Notes: generated by a model not told the origin, from the letters alone. Shown: positions 50,712 through 59,774, counted from the stretch's first letter. The stretch is 64,000 nucleotides of DNA from Microbacterium candidum (GCF_030315975.1 NZ_JASXSZ010000001.1:682001-746000); one strand, 5' to 3'. Numbers and translations are program-made.

Positions 50712-52310
50712 GTGAAACTCGGTGCGGCCGTCGCGAAGGCGCTGGCGGACCACGGCGTCGACACCATGTTCGGCGTGATGGGAGAGGGGAATCTCCTCAT
50801 CATCGACCACTTCGCGCACGAGCTCGGCCTGACGTACGTCGCGTCGGCGAACGAGTTCGGCGCGGTGACGATGGCGAACGGATATGCGCAGGCCGGCAGG
50901 CGGATCGGGGTCGCCACGGTGACCCAGGGCCCGGGCGTGACGAACACGATCACGGCGGTGCGCGAGTGCGTCAGCGCGGGCGCGCCGGTCGTCATCGTCG
51001 CCGGTGCCACGCACGACCGCGAGAACAAGCAGTTCATCGAGCAGGCGGAGTACTTCGCGCCCACCGGCGCCGGCTTCATCAATGTGGAGTCGCGCCACTC
51101 CGTGCTCCACGACGTCGCGCGGGCGGTGAGCCGCGCACACCGGGAGCGTCGCCCCATCGTCCTCAACATCGCCGTCGAGATCCAGGACGACGAGGTCACC
51201 TACCGCGAGGTGGATGCGTGCCCGGCCGCCGCCGACGTCGCGCTCGACGACGAGGAGCTCGAAGCTGCGCTCGGCATCATCAGCGTCGCGCGCCGCCCGC
51301 TCGTGCTCGCCGGGTACGGCGCCGTGCTGAGCGACGCGAAGGATGACATCCTTGCGCTCGCCGACCGGCTCGGCGCACCCGTCGCGACCACCTTGCGCGG
51401 CAAGGAGCTCTTCACGGGCGACCCGCGCAGCATCGGCATCTGCGGCAGCCTGTCGAGCCCTGAGGGATCCGCGGTCATCGACCGCGCGGACTGCATCATC
51501 GCGCTCGGCGCGAGCCTGTCCAAGCTCACGACCGACCGCGGTGCCCTCTTCCAGGGCAAGACCGTCATCGAGTGCGACGCGGACCCGTCGCGTCTGGGGC
51601 TCAACCTCGACGTGGATGCCGTGATCGCGGGGGACGCCGCATCCGTCGCCCGTCGCATCGTCGAGTACCTCGACCTCGCGGAGATCGACGCGACGAACTT
51701 CCGCGCGGAGGCGCAGCAGCTGCGCGACGCGGCTCGCGAACCGGCGTTCGCGGACACGAGCGGCGGCGGGCTGGTCGACATCCGGACCGCGCTCGACGCC
51801 ATCGACCGTGCTGTGCCCGCAGAGCGGACGCTCGTCGTCGACGTCGGCCGGTTCATGGAGGAGACGGTCCGCCGCGTGCACGCGCCCGACGGCGCCTCAT
51901 ACGTCTACGGAGCGAGCTTCGGCGCCGTCGGGATCGGGATGGGTTCGGCGATCGGCGCCGGGTTCGCCCGCCCGGAGCGCCTGACGCTGCTCGTCTGCGG
52001 CGACGGCGGCTTCATGATGACTGGCCTGACAGAGTTCAACACGGCTGTCCGGTACGGCCGCGACCTCGTCTGCATCGTCTTGAACGATGGCTGCTACGGC
52101 GCCGAGGAGGGGCAGTTCCGCGGCCGCGGGAAGGATCGCGATCTGACGCTGTTCGCCTGGCCGTCGTTCGAGAGTGTGGCGAAGGCGCTCGGCGGCTCCG
52201 CGGTCACGGTCGCGTCCGTCGAGGAGCTGGACGGGCTCGCAGGCGTCATCGCGGAGCGGACCGGTCCGCTGCTCATCGACATCAAGATCAGCCCGGACGG
52301 GGTGGCCTGA
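50712..52310 (+). CDS. Thiamine-diphosphate-dependent enzyme (acetolactate synthase/2-oxoacid decarboxylase-like)
   Basis: 532-aa ThDP enzyme with the usual PYR, central and PP domains. Catalytic Glu48 is in ASANEFGAVTMANGYA, and the cofactor motif GDGG near residue 430 ends in VLNDGCYG. Family members decarboxylate 2-oxoacids or ligate the resulting aldehyde. Next to an FMN 2-hydroxyacid oxidase, an aldehyde dehydrogenase and an acyl-CoA synthetase, a benzoylformate-decarboxylase-like step is plausible (inference). GTG 50712 is the start, 32 bp after the ATPase; the zinc dehydrogenase begins at the next base after its stop. Confidence 0.88.
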   Translation: MKLGAAVAKALADHGVDTMFGVMGEGNLLIIDHFAHELGLTYVASANEFGAVTMANGYAQAGRRIGVATVTQGPGVTNTITAVRECVSAGAPVVIVAGATHDRENKQFIEQAEYFAPTGAGFINVESRHSVLHDVARAVSRAHRERRPIVLNIAVEIQDDEVTYREVDACPAAADVALDDEELEAALGIISVARRPLVLAGYGAVLSDAKDDILALADRLGAPVATTLRGKELFTGDPRSIGICGSLSSPEGSAVIDRADCIIALGASLSKLTTDRGALFQGKTVIECDADPSRLGLNLDVDAVIAGDAASVARRIVEYLDLAEIDATNFRAEAQQLRDAAREPAFADTSGGGLVDIRTALDAIDRAVPAERTLVVDVGRFMEETVRRVHAPDGASYVYGASFGAVGIGMGSAIGAGFARPERLTLLVCGDGGFMMTGLTEFNTAVRYGRDLVCIVLNDGCYGAEEGQFRGRGKDRDLTLFAWPSFESVAKALGGSAVTVASVEELDGLAGVIAERTGPLLIDIKISPDGVA

Positions 52311-53294
52311 ATGTGGGCGATGCGACTCGTCGCGCCGCAGCGCTTCGAGGCCTGTGATGTCGGGGAACCGGATGCGGCAGACCTGCCGGCCGGCGACGTG
52401 CTGTTGCGCATGCTCGCGGGAGGGATCTGCGGCAGCGACCTGCAGTTCTTCCGCGGGGTGCGGCAGCTCGACGCCCCCGAACGGGGCAACCTGCCCGCTC
52501 CCGCGGGGTTCCCGGCCCACGAGGTCGTCGGTGTCGTCGTGGCCTCGGCGCACGACGACGTCCGCGTCGGCGAGACCGTCGTCGGCTGGGCGACCGGCTA
52601 CGACGCAATCGCGGAGTACGTCGTCACGCGCGGAGACGGACTGACGACCTTCGACGCCGCACTGCCGATCGTGACGGCCGTCATGCTGCAGCCGCTCGCG
52701 TGCGTGCTCGCCGCTGTCTCGCGCCTCGGCGATGTCGCGGGCTGCACGGCGGCCGTCCTCGGGCAGGGCCCGATCGGCGTGCTGTTCAGCCATGTCCTCA
52801 AGACCTCGGGCGCCGTGCACGTCACCGGCGTCGATCGCGTCGACCGCCGAGACGTCGCCGCGACCTTCGGGGTGGACGAGATGGTCTGGGCCTCCGCAGA
52901 CCGCTGGGCGCGGAACCAGCACGACGACAGCCGCCCCCACGTCGTCATCGAGGCGATCGGCCATCAGACCGCGACCCTCAATGACGCCGTCGAGGCGGTC
53001 GCACCGGGAGGTCGCATCTACTACTTCGGCATCCCCGACGAGCGGATCTATCCGTTCGACATGGACCGGTTCCTCGCGAAGGACCTCACCCTGATCTCGG
53101 GGCTCACGCGGAACCGCCGGCACTGGCTGTCGGCCGCCGAGGAGTACCTCTCCCGGCATCCGGATCTCGCCGCCGCGTACGTGACCGACATCGTCGGCAC
53201 GCACGACATCACGTCGGCCTACGAGCGCGCGGTGAACCCGCGACCGGGCCAGCTCAAGATCGTCTTCACCCCGCCGGCGTCCGACGCCGCCTAA
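52311..53294 (+). CDS. Medium-chain (zinc-binding) dehydrogenase
   Basis: 327-aa MDR-superfamily oxidoreductase. Catalytic zinc ligand Cys40 (GGICGSDLQ) and the pair His70/Glu71 (PAHEVVG) are present, with a GQGPIGVLFS nucleotide-binding turn. The four-cysteine structural zinc loop seen in classical alcohol dehydrogenases is absent, as in shorter MDR members. Starts immediately after the ThDP gene stop. It probably oxidises or reduces an alcohol/carbonyl intermediate of the same route; exact reaction unknown. Confidence 0.85.
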   Translation: MWAMRLVAPQRFEACDVGEPDAADLPAGDVLLRMLAGGICGSDLQFFRGVRQLDAPERGNLPAPAGFPAHEVVGVVVASAHDDVRVGETVVGWATGYDAIAEYVVTRGDGLTTFDAALPIVTAVMLQPLACVLAAVSRLGDVAGCTAAVLGQGPIGVLFSHVLKTSGAVHVTGVDRVDRRDVAATFGVDEMVWASADRWARNQHDDSRPHVVIEAIGHQTATLNDAVEAVAPGGRIYYFGIPDERIYPFDMDRFLAKDLTLISGLTRNRRHWLSAAEEYLSRHPDLAAAYVTDIVGTHDITSAYERAVNPRPGQLKIVFTPPASDAA

Positions 53295-53325
53295 GCACCT
53301 GCACATCGACGAAGGAAGCCTCAGT

Positions 53326-54234
53326 ATGCGTGTCATCGACCTCGAAACAGTCCTCCCGGGCGGCGACGGAGAGCACCCGGGCACCGGGCAGCGAGGCCCC
53401 GCCGGCCCCGACCGGCTGCCGAACCCGCCGGGCTACGGATGGTCGAACTACGACACGATCTTCACGCGCTCGGATGTTCCGGAGGCGCCGGACGTGAACG
53501 CGGTGACCGACACCCGGTCGCCCGCCGAGCGCGCGGCAGAACTCGTCGGCCTGATGGATGCGGCCGGTGTCGTCAAGAGCGTGGTGGCCGCCGCATCCAA
53601 CGCCGTCACCGCAGAGGTCGTGCAGGCGTTCCCCGACCGCTTCATCGGTTTCGCGCACCTCAGCCCCTACGACGGGATGCGGGCCTCCCGCGAGCTCACG
53701 CGCCTCGTCACGGAGGAGGGCATCGGCGGTCTCTCGGTCGCCGCGCTGTACGACACGATCTCGCCGAGCGACCGGCGCTACTACCCGTTGTACGCGAAGG
53801 CGGTGGAGCTCGGCATCCCGGTGCGGATCTACACGTCGATGCCGTACGCGAACGACCGCCCCTACGACCTCGCCCACCCGCGGCACCTCGACCAGATCGC
53901 CATCGACTTCCCCGAGCTCACGATCATCGCGGGCCTGTCCGGCTGGCCGTGGATCAACGACATGGTGGGCCTGCTGCGCCGCCACCCGAACCTCTTCTGC
54001 GACACCGCCGCGCACCGGCCGAAGTACCTCGGCCAGCCCGGGTCCGGGTGGGAGCAGTTCATGCAGTTCGGCAACACGCTGATCCAGGACAAGGTCATGG
54101 TCGGCCTCTCCTGGGGGCTGCTGGGGATGTCGATGGAGGCAATCATCGACGAGTACCTCGCATTGCCGCTCAAGGACTCCGTCAAGGAGAAGTGGCTGTA
54201 CGGCAACGCCGCGCGAGTGCTGGGCGTCGAATGA
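53326..54234 (+). CDS. Amidohydrolase_2-family protein with lost metal ligands
   Basis: 302-aa TIM-barrel protein of the amidohydrolase-2 type by overall pattern (FIGFAHLSPYDGMRAS, YPLYAKAVELGIPVRIYTS, and KLYGNAARVLG-like C terminus WLYGNAARVLGVE). The usual metal-binding residues are gone: the opening DxHxH is Asp5-Leu-Glu-Thr, the later His-Gly is AGLSGWPW, and the final GSD is GLSWG. It may be a metal-free lyase/hydrolase or a non-catalytic partner. It overlaps the acyl-CoA synthetase by 4 bp, so it is a committed member of the cluster. Confidence 0.75.
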   Translation: MRVIDLETVLPGGDGEHPGTGQRGPAGPDRLPNPPGYGWSNYDTIFTRSDVPEAPDVNAVTDTRSPAERAAELVGLMDAAGVVKSVVAAASNAVTAEVVQAFPDRFIGFAHLSPYDGMRASRELTRLVTEEGIGGLSVAALYDTISPSDRRYYPLYAKAVELGIPVRIYTSMPYANDRPYDLAHPRHLDQIAIDFPELTIIAGLSGWPWINDMVGLLRRHPNLFCDTAAHRPKYLGQPGSGWEQFMQFGNTLIQDKVMVGLSWGLLGMSMEAIIDEYLALPLKDSVKEKWLYGNAARVLGVE

Positions 54235-56363
54235 TCACCGCGTCCCCCACGAGACAAGAGCTGGCCGCCCGCGGCATCACGGGGCTGCTGAAGCCGACCA
54301 CGATCGCCGTCATCGGCGCTTCGCCGGAGCGCAGCACGCTCGGCAACCAGGTGCTGCGGAACCTGCGGATCTTCGGCTTCGGAGGCACCGTCATCCCGGT
54401 GCATCCGAGGGCTGAGGCGCTGGAGGGCTGGGCCGCGCTCCCGAGCGTCGCCGATCTGCCGGACGGCGTCGACGTCGCCGTCGTGAGCGTGCGCGCGTCG
54501 CGAGCGGTGGGCGTGCTGCGCGAGCTCGCCGAGCGCGGGTGCCCCGCTGCCGTGCTCCCGGCAGCGGGCTTCAGCGCCGAGGAGCTGGCGGAGCTGCAGG
54601 GTGCGCTGCGCGACCTGCCGATCGTCGTCAACGGCCCGAACTGCCTCGGCACGCTGAGCGCGGCGGCCTCCGCACCGCTGTGGACGGCCCATATCCGCAG
54701 CGACTTCCGCACCGGGAACATCGCGCTCATCACGCAGTCGGGTTCCGCCGCGATCTCGGTGACCACCACCTCCGATCTCGGTTTCTCGCGCGTGGTCTCG
54801 AGCGGCAACGAGCTGTCGCTGACGGCGGCCGACTATCTCTCGTGGCTGGCCGATGACGATGCGACCGTCGCGGTCGGGCTCGTCGTCGAGTCCCTGAACG
54901 AGCCCGAGAAGTTCCGTGCGGCGGTGTGCCGCGTGCACGCTGCCGGCAAGCGGATCGTCGCTGTGAAGGTCGGGCGCACGTCCGCCGGCGGCCGGGCGAC
55001 ACAGGCGCACACGGGCGCCCTCGTCACCGGTTACGACGCCTACCGCGCACTGTTCCGGCAGCTGGGCGTGCCGCTCGTGCGCGACTATGACGAACTGGTG
55101 GCGACGCTGCAGCTGTACTCGCAGCTCGGATCGGGCCCCGTCGGCGGAGACCGGCTCGCCGTCATGTCGATCTCCGGCGGACAGAGCGCCCTCGCGTGCG
55201 ACATCGCGACCGAGATCGGCGCGACGATCGCCGACTTCGCCCCGGCGACCGCTGAGCGCGTCCGGGAGGCCCTTCCCGGCACGACGGGCGAGAATCCCGT
55301 CGACATCGGCGCCAGCATCGACGAGCGGGAGCGACGGACCGCGGCCGCTGTCGAGGCGGTCGGTGACGACCCGGGGGTCGACAGCATCGTCGTCGTGCAG
55401 GACGCGCAGGAGAAGCTGCCGCTCACCCCCGACCACGACTACATCGATCACATACGGCAGATTGTGGCGGGCGCGCGCAGCGCCGCGAAGCCGGTGGTGG
55501 TCGTGTCGAGCACGGCGGCGCCGGTGCATCCGATGCTCACCGACCTCGTCGCGGGGACGAATGTGACGATCCTGCGGGGACTCGAGCCTGCCCTGGTGGC
55601 GCTGAGCACCCTGGCGACCGCACCCGCCGTCGTGGACGCCGACGCGCGGGCGATCGTGGCCGCGGATCTGGTCGTCGGCCTCCGAGACGAGATCGCCGAG
55701 CAGCACGGGCCGCTCCCGCACGCACTCGTGCAGCGGATCCTCGCGGCATACGGCCTCCCATACGCTCGCTCGCGGGTCGTCCCGGACGAGGATGCGGCGG
55801 TCGCCTTCGCCCGCGAGGTCGGCTTCCCGCTCGTCGTGAAGATCACGTCGCAGGACGTCCCGCATCGCGTCGACGTCGGTGGAGTGGTCGTCGGGATCCG
55901 GGATGAGGAGTCTCTGCGGACGGCTGTCCGCGAGATCCGGGACCGGATGCGGGCCATCCCGCACGCCGTGATCGACGGCTATGAGGTCCAGACGGCCGTC
56001 TCCGGGAGCATCGAGGCCATCCTCGGGTTCACCCACGAGGCTCCGCTCGGCTCGATGGTCGTGGTCGGCTCCGGCGGATCGCTCGCGGAGCTCGTCGCCG
56101 ATCGCGCGGTCGATCTCGCGCCGGTGTCCCCGGAGGGTGCTCGCGACTTGATTGCGCAGACCCATCTCGGGCGGCTGCTCGACGGCTATCGCAGGCTCGC
56201 CGAGCAGACCGACGTCGGACCGCTTGCGGACGTCATCGCGCGGTTCAGCGCGCTCGCGGCCGACCTCGGCGACCTGATCGTCGAGGCGGACCTCAACCCG
56301 ACGTTCATCAGGGAGGGGACCGGCGAGATCACCCTCGTCGACGCGCTCTTCATCGCCCGGTGA
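54231..56363 (+). CDS. NDP-forming acyl-CoA synthetase (acetate-CoA ligase-like), fused alpha-beta
   Basis: 710-aa fused enzyme: CoA-binding domain (about 20-120, TTIAVIGASPERSTLGNQVLRNL), ligase domain with the phospho-histidine segment TQAHTGALVTGYDA near residue 261, and a C-terminal ATP-grasp half (about 490-710; LPYARSRVVPDEDAAVAFA, KITSQDVPHRVDVGG). Activates a carboxylic acid to its CoA ester with ADP/GDP formation. In this cluster it is the likely step from acid to acyl-CoA. Coupled upstream by an ATGA overlap; the hydroxyacid oxidase follows 26 bp later. Confidence 0.9.
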   Translation: MITASPTRQELAARGITGLLKPTTIAVIGASPERSTLGNQVLRNLRIFGFGGTVIPVHPRAEALEGWAALPSVADLPDGVDVAVVSVRASRAVGVLRELAERGCPAAVLPAAGFSAEELAELQGALRDLPIVVNGPNCLGTLSAAASAPLWTAHIRSDFRTGNIALITQSGSAAISVTTTSDLGFSRVVSSGNELSLTAADYLSWLADDDATVAVGLVVESLNEPEKFRAAVCRVHAAGKRIVAVKVGRTSAGGRATQAHTGALVTGYDAYRALFRQLGVPLVRDYDELVATLQLYSQLGSGPVGGDRLAVMSISGGQSALACDIATEIGATIADFAPATAERVREALPGTTGENPVDIGASIDERERRTAAAVEAVGDDPGVDSIVVVQDAQEKLPLTPDHDYIDHIRQIVAGARSAAKPVVVVSSTAAPVHPMLTDLVAGTNVTILRGLEPALVALSTLATAPAVVDADARAIVAADLVVGLRDEIAEQHGPLPHALVQRILAAYGLPYARSRVVPDEDAAVAFAREVGFPLVVKITSQDVPHRVDVGGVVVGIRDEESLRTAVREIRDRMRAIPHAVIDGYEVQTAVSGSIEAILGFTHEAPLGSMVVVGSGGSLAELVADRAVDLAPVSPEGARDLIAQTHLGRLLDGYRRLAEQTDVGPLADVIARFSALAADLGDLIVEADLNPTFIREGTGEITLVDALFIAR

Positions 56364-56389
56364 GCCCGACGGCAGAGGAAGCCACTGCA

Positions 56390-57646
56390 ATGCCGAAATA
56401 CGCGAAGCTTGAGCGCCGCATCCCCCGGCCTGCCGACCTCAAGCCGTTCCTCGCACTGAAGTCGCAGCGCGGTCTCGACCGTGCTGAGCGGAGGGTGGCG
56501 TCGGCCTACACGATCGACGACCTGCGTAGGATCGCGAAGCGGCGCACGCCGTCAGGCCCCTTCCACTACGTCGACGGCGGCGCGGAGGAGGAGGTCAGCA
56601 TGCAGCGGGCGCGGGAGGCGTTCCGCGACCTCGAGTTCCGGCCCCGCATCCTCCGCGATGTCCACGCCGTCGACACGACGACGACGGTCCTGGATGAGGC
56701 GAGCGCACTGCCTTTCGGGTTCGGGCCCACCGGGGGCACCCGCATGATGCACTCAGCGGGGGAACGGGCGGTGCTGCGCGCGGCGGCCCGCGCCGGCATC
56801 CCCTACGCCCTCTCGAGCGTCGGGACCACGTCGATCGCCGACTTCGCGGCGGAGGCGCCGGCCGCCAGACGCTGGTTCCAGACGTATCTGCTCAAGGATC
56901 GCGAGACGTCGCTGCGGATGATCGCGCAGGCGAAGGAGCGCGGCTATGAGGCGCTCGTCGTCACGGTCGACGTGCCGGTCTCCGGCAACCGGCTCCGCGA
57001 TCTCAAGTACGGCATGTCCTACCCGCCGCAGCTGACGGTCAAGACGTTCCTAGACGCGTCCTACCGGGTCGAGTGGTGGTCGAATCTGCTCACGACCGAG
57101 CCGTACACGTTCACGTACGAGGAGCCCGGAGTCTCTCGCTCCGAGCTGCAGGTATCCGGATTCAACGACAACACGACGACGTTCGACGACCTCGCGTGGA
57201 TCCGCGATGCGTGGGACGGTCCGCTCGTGATCAAGGGCATCCAGACGCTCGAGGACGCGCGCCGCGCGGCGGACGCGGGAGCCGCCGGGATCGTGCTCTC
57301 CAACCACGGCGGCCGGCAACTGGACCGGACCGCGCCACCCCTGCTGCTGCTGCCCGCGGCTGTCCGCGAGGTCGGCGCGGACACCGAGATCATCCTCGAC
57401 TCGGGGGTGCGCACGGGGGCCGACGTCGTTGCTGCGATCGCCCTCGGGGCGCGTTTCGTCCTCGTCGGGCGCGCGTACCTCTACGGCCTCATGGCCGGAG
57501 GAGAAGCAGGCGTCGACCGGGCGGTGCAGATCCTCCGCTCCGAGGTCGAGCGCACGATGCAGCTCCTCGGCGTCGCGTCGGTCGCAGAGCTCACGCCCGA
57601 CCAGGTCCGGCTGCTCAGCCGTGGCGCGCTCGTCCCGGTGGAGTGA
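56390..57646 (+). CDS. FMN-dependent alpha-hydroxyacid oxidase/dehydrogenase (LldD/mandelate dehydrogenase-like)
   Basis: 418-aa TIM-barrel flavoenzyme. Catalytic His and FMN site are in VLSNHGGRQLDRT, with the glycine-rich ILDSGVRTGADVVAAIALGA and VGRAYLYGL phosphate-binding motif, and substrate-side FHYVDGGAEEEV. Oxidises an L-2-hydroxyacid (lactate, mandelate or similar) to the 2-oxoacid. ATG 56390 is preferred (AGAGGAAG upstream); a GTG at 56360 overlapping the previous stop is possible. Provides the expected substrate for the ThDP enzyme in the same cluster. Confidence 0.92.
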   Translation: MPKYAKLERRIPRPADLKPFLALKSQRGLDRAERRVASAYTIDDLRRIAKRRTPSGPFHYVDGGAEEEVSMQRAREAFRDLEFRPRILRDVHAVDTTTTVLDEASALPFGFGPTGGTRMMHSAGERAVLRAAARAGIPYALSSVGTTSIADFAAEAPAARRWFQTYLLKDRETSLRMIAQAKERGYEALVVTVDVPVSGNRLRDLKYGMSYPPQLTVKTFLDASYRVEWWSNLLTTEPYTFTYEEPGVSRSELQVSGFNDNTTTFDDLAWIRDAWDGPLVIKGIQTLEDARRAADAGAAGIVLSNHGGRQLDRTAPPLLLLPAAVREVGADTEIILDSGVRTGADVVAAIALGARFVLVGRAYLYGLMAGGEAGVDRAVQILRSEVERTMQLLGVASVAELTPDQVRLLSRGALVPVE

Positions 57647-57670
57647 GCGAGGCGGCGCGCTCCACGCCGT

Positions 57671-58102
57671 CTATCGGAAGGCGTCCGCGATCCACCGGGC
57701 GTAGGCGTGCCAGGGATCGTCGTCGAGTTCTCCGTCGCGCACCCGCTCGATGTGGGCGAGAAGCTCAGGCGCAGCCGTGAACCACTCGCCGCCCTCGCGG
57801 AGGTCTGAGAACTCGCGGTGTCGCTGCTGCTCGAGCGGGCGCCCGCCGCGTTCGAAGGCCAGCAGCTCCTCATGCCAGATCGCGGCGAGCCGCTGCTTGG
57901 GGTTGCGCGACGTGCCGATCTTGATGCGATCGCGGTAGCGCAGGTAGTAGACGACCTCGACGACGGGCGGCGGCAGGTCGGGATCGGGCGCGTCGCCGTA
58001 TCGCCATCCGCATACCGCGCACGCCCAGCCGTCCCCGTCGCGCACCCCGCCGGTGCCGCCGCACAGCAGGCACGGCCCGGGAAGCTCGCCGACAGTCGTC
58101 AC
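57671..58102 (-). CDS. T5orf172/GIY-YIG-type nuclease-domain protein with zinc ribbon
   Basis: 143-aa protein. A four-cysteine zinc ribbon (Cys11, Cys14, Cys28, Cys31; CLLC and CAVC) precedes a compact domain with VYYLRYRDRIKIGTSRNPKQRLAAI and LEQQRHREFSDLREGGEWF, the T5orf172/GIY-YIG pattern with its conserved Glu. Such domains bind or nick DNA and are frequent in phages and regulatory proteins. Starts with GTG at 58102, overlapping the stop of the epimerase gene by 4 bp, so both are in one transcript. Cellular role unknown. Confidence 0.8.
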   Translation of the reverse strand: MTTVGELPGPCLLCGGTGGVRDGDGWACAVCGWRYGDAPDPDLPPPVVEVVYYLRYRDRIKIGTSRNPKQRLAAIWHEELLAFERGGRPLEQQRHREFSDLREGGEWFTAAPELLAHIERVRDGELDDDPWHAYARWIADAFR

Positions 58103-59115
58103 CCGACGAGCGTAGGCGCCGCCTCCGACGTCCGCAGACGTGCCCGGATATCCGCGAGGGCGGCCTCGAGGTCCGGGTGCGCGAACGTGAAGCCCGCATC
58201 TGCCAGGGCGCGGGGGAGGACCCACCGGCTCTTCAGGAGCAGCTCCGCCTCGGTGCGCAGCGCCCATGCGCCGAGCTCCAGCATCCATCGCGCCGACGGC
58301 ATCCCGATCGGCGCCCCGACGACGTGCCGCACCGCCCGCATGAGCGAGCGGTTGTCGGACGGATGCGGCGACGCGATGTCGATCGGGCCCGCGAGCCGTT
58401 CATCGTCACGGATGAAGCGGACCGCGCCGACGACATCGTCGATGTGCACCCAGCTGAAGTGCTGTCTCCCGTGCGTGCGGTGCCATGGCGCTCGATCGGA
58501 GCCGGTCGGATGCTCGCCGATCCCGCGATATCGGCGGTGCGGCGGGCACCAGCCGTCGTGCTGCGTGCCGCCGAGGCCGAGGCGGGCGAGCGTGAACAGC
58601 ATGCGGGTGGCCGGGCCGTCGCCGAGGACGATCGCCATCCGCAGCGCCGCGCGCCGGGTGTCGGGGAGGTGGCCCGCGAAGAACTCGCGCTCCCACGACG
58701 TCGCGACATCGACGGAGAAGCCCTCGCCGATCCGACCGTCGGCCTCGGTGTTCGGGCGCTCCATCTCGTGCCGATAGATGGTGGCGGTGGATGCGTTGAG
58801 CCAGACCCCGGGCGAACGCTCCGCCTCCGCGATCGCCCGGCGCAGGGCGCGTGTGGTCAGAACGCGCGAGTCGAGGACCTCCTGCCGGTTCCGGTCGGTG
58901 TACCGGCAGTCGACGGACTTCCCCGCGAAGTTCACGACGACGTCGGCGCCGTCGACCGCACGGCGGAGGGAGGCGGCATCCTGCCACCCGATCGCAGCGC
59001 TCCGCCCGACGAGGCGGAGCTCGTATCCGTCCTCCTCGAACGCCGCCGCGACCGCCCGCCCGATGAAGCCGCTCGCCCCGGCGACGACCGCCACCGGTCG
59101 CCCGTTGTCGTCCAT
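58099..59115 (-). CDS. TIGR01777-family epimerase-like protein (DUF1731)
   Basis: 338-aa Rossmann-fold protein of the atypical short-chain dehydrogenase group. The dinucleotide site is VVAGASGFIGRAV near residues 9-21; the middle has NASTATIYRHEME in place of the Tyr-Lys catalytic region, and FSWVHIDDVVGAVRFI; the C-terminal DUF1731 segment (RWVLPRALADAGFTFAHPDLEAAL) is diagnostic. Substrate unknown. Divergent from the DUF4166 gene with a perfect palindrome in the shared 26-bp promoter gap, so the two are probably regulated together. Confidence 0.9.
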   Translation of the reverse strand: MDDNGRPVAVVAGASGFIGRAVAAAFEEDGYELRLVGRSAAIGWQDAASLRRAVDGADVVVNFAGKSVDCRYTDRNRQEVLDSRVLTTRALRRAIAEAERSPGVWLNASTATIYRHEMERPNTEADGRIGEGFSVDVATSWEREFFAGHLPDTRRAALRMAIVLGDGPATRMLFTLARLGLGGTQHDGWCPPHRRYRGIGEHPTGSDRAPWHRTHGRQHFSWVHIDDVVGAVRFIRDDERLAGPIDIASPHPSDNRSLMRAVRHVVGAPIGMPSARWMLELGAWALRTEAELLLKSRWVLPRALADAGFTFAHPDLEAALADIRARLRTSEAAPTLVG

Positions 59116-59135
59116 GCCTCTACCGTAATACAGTT

Positions 59136-59149
59136 CTGAACATGTTCAG
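59136..59149. promoter_or_regulatory. Perfect palindrome over the DUF4166 start codon
   Basis: CTGAACATGTTCAG, a perfect 14-bp palindrome whose centre contains the ATG start at 59142. It lies 20 bp from the divergent epimerase start. TetR-type repressors use sites of this kind and binding here would block both genes. Confidence 0.6.
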
Positions 59150-59774
59150 TAATGGATTTCGCTCCGTCTACGAGCGTGCGCTCGGTGACGAACTGGACGC
59201 CCTCGATCCGCGGCTCCGGGCGTACTTCGGCGCGATTCCGGATGGATGCCGGGGAGTCGGCGCCGGCGTCTTCGACAGTGCGGGGCTCCGCATCCGCCTT
59301 CTCCGTCCCGTGTTCGCGCTGCTCGCCCGGTGGGGGATCGCCTTCCCCGAGAGCGGCGCGGACGTACTCTTCGAGATCGAGAACACGCCAGGCGCCGAGG
59401 GAACGCTCCGCGCCACGCGGACCTTCCATTTCCCGGGGCGGACCCGGGTGATGCGTGACGAGCTTCGGATGGTCGACGGCCGGCTCATCGATCACCTCGG
59501 CGTACGCGGCATCCTCGAGGTCGTGCTCGATGCGTCCGTGTCAGAGGGTGGACTGCGTATGGAGTCCCGCTCGCTCGCGCTCCGCGCGGCGGGGCGCCGC
59601 ATCCCGCTCCCGCCGGTTGCGAAGGTCGCTCTCGAGGAACGCACCGCGGACGATGGGATGCAGCACGTCGACGTGCGCATCCGGATGCCGCTCCTCGGCG
59701 AGGTGTACGGCTACCGCGGCACGTTCGCCTACGCGATGCAGCCCGCCGTGCGGCCGCTCAGCGCGCGGGCGTGA
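59142..59774 (+). CDS. DUF4166-family protein
   Basis: 210-aa soluble protein. [27 protein letters not shown] at the N terminus and [14 protein letters not shown] near the C terminus match DUF4166, a family often fused or adjacent to TIGR01777 epimerases. Function unknown; no catalytic residues can be named. The start lies within a palindrome, possibly making the message leaderless or nearly so. The last 17 bp overlap the convergent panD gene. Confidence 0.8.
   Translation: MFSNGFRSVYERALGDELDALDPRLRAYFGAIPDGCRGVGAGVFDSAGLRIRLLRPVFALLARWGIAFPESGADVLFEIENTPGAEGTLRATRTFHFPGRTRVMRDELRMVDGRLIDHLGVRGILEVVLDASVSEGGLRMESRSLALRAAGRRIPLPPVAKVALEERTADDGMQHVDVRIRMPLLGEVYGYRGTFAYAMQPAVRPLSARA

Noticed and set aside
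50712..52310. ThDP enzyme as acetolactate synthase large subunit (ilvB)
   Set aside because: No ilvN regulatory subunit or ilvC follows; the neighbours are catabolic dehydrogenases and an acyl-CoA synthetase.
59136..59149. SOS (LexA) box at CTGAACATGTTCAG
   Set aside because: The actinobacterial LexA site needs GAAC-N4-GTTC; here only two bases separate GAAC and GTTC.
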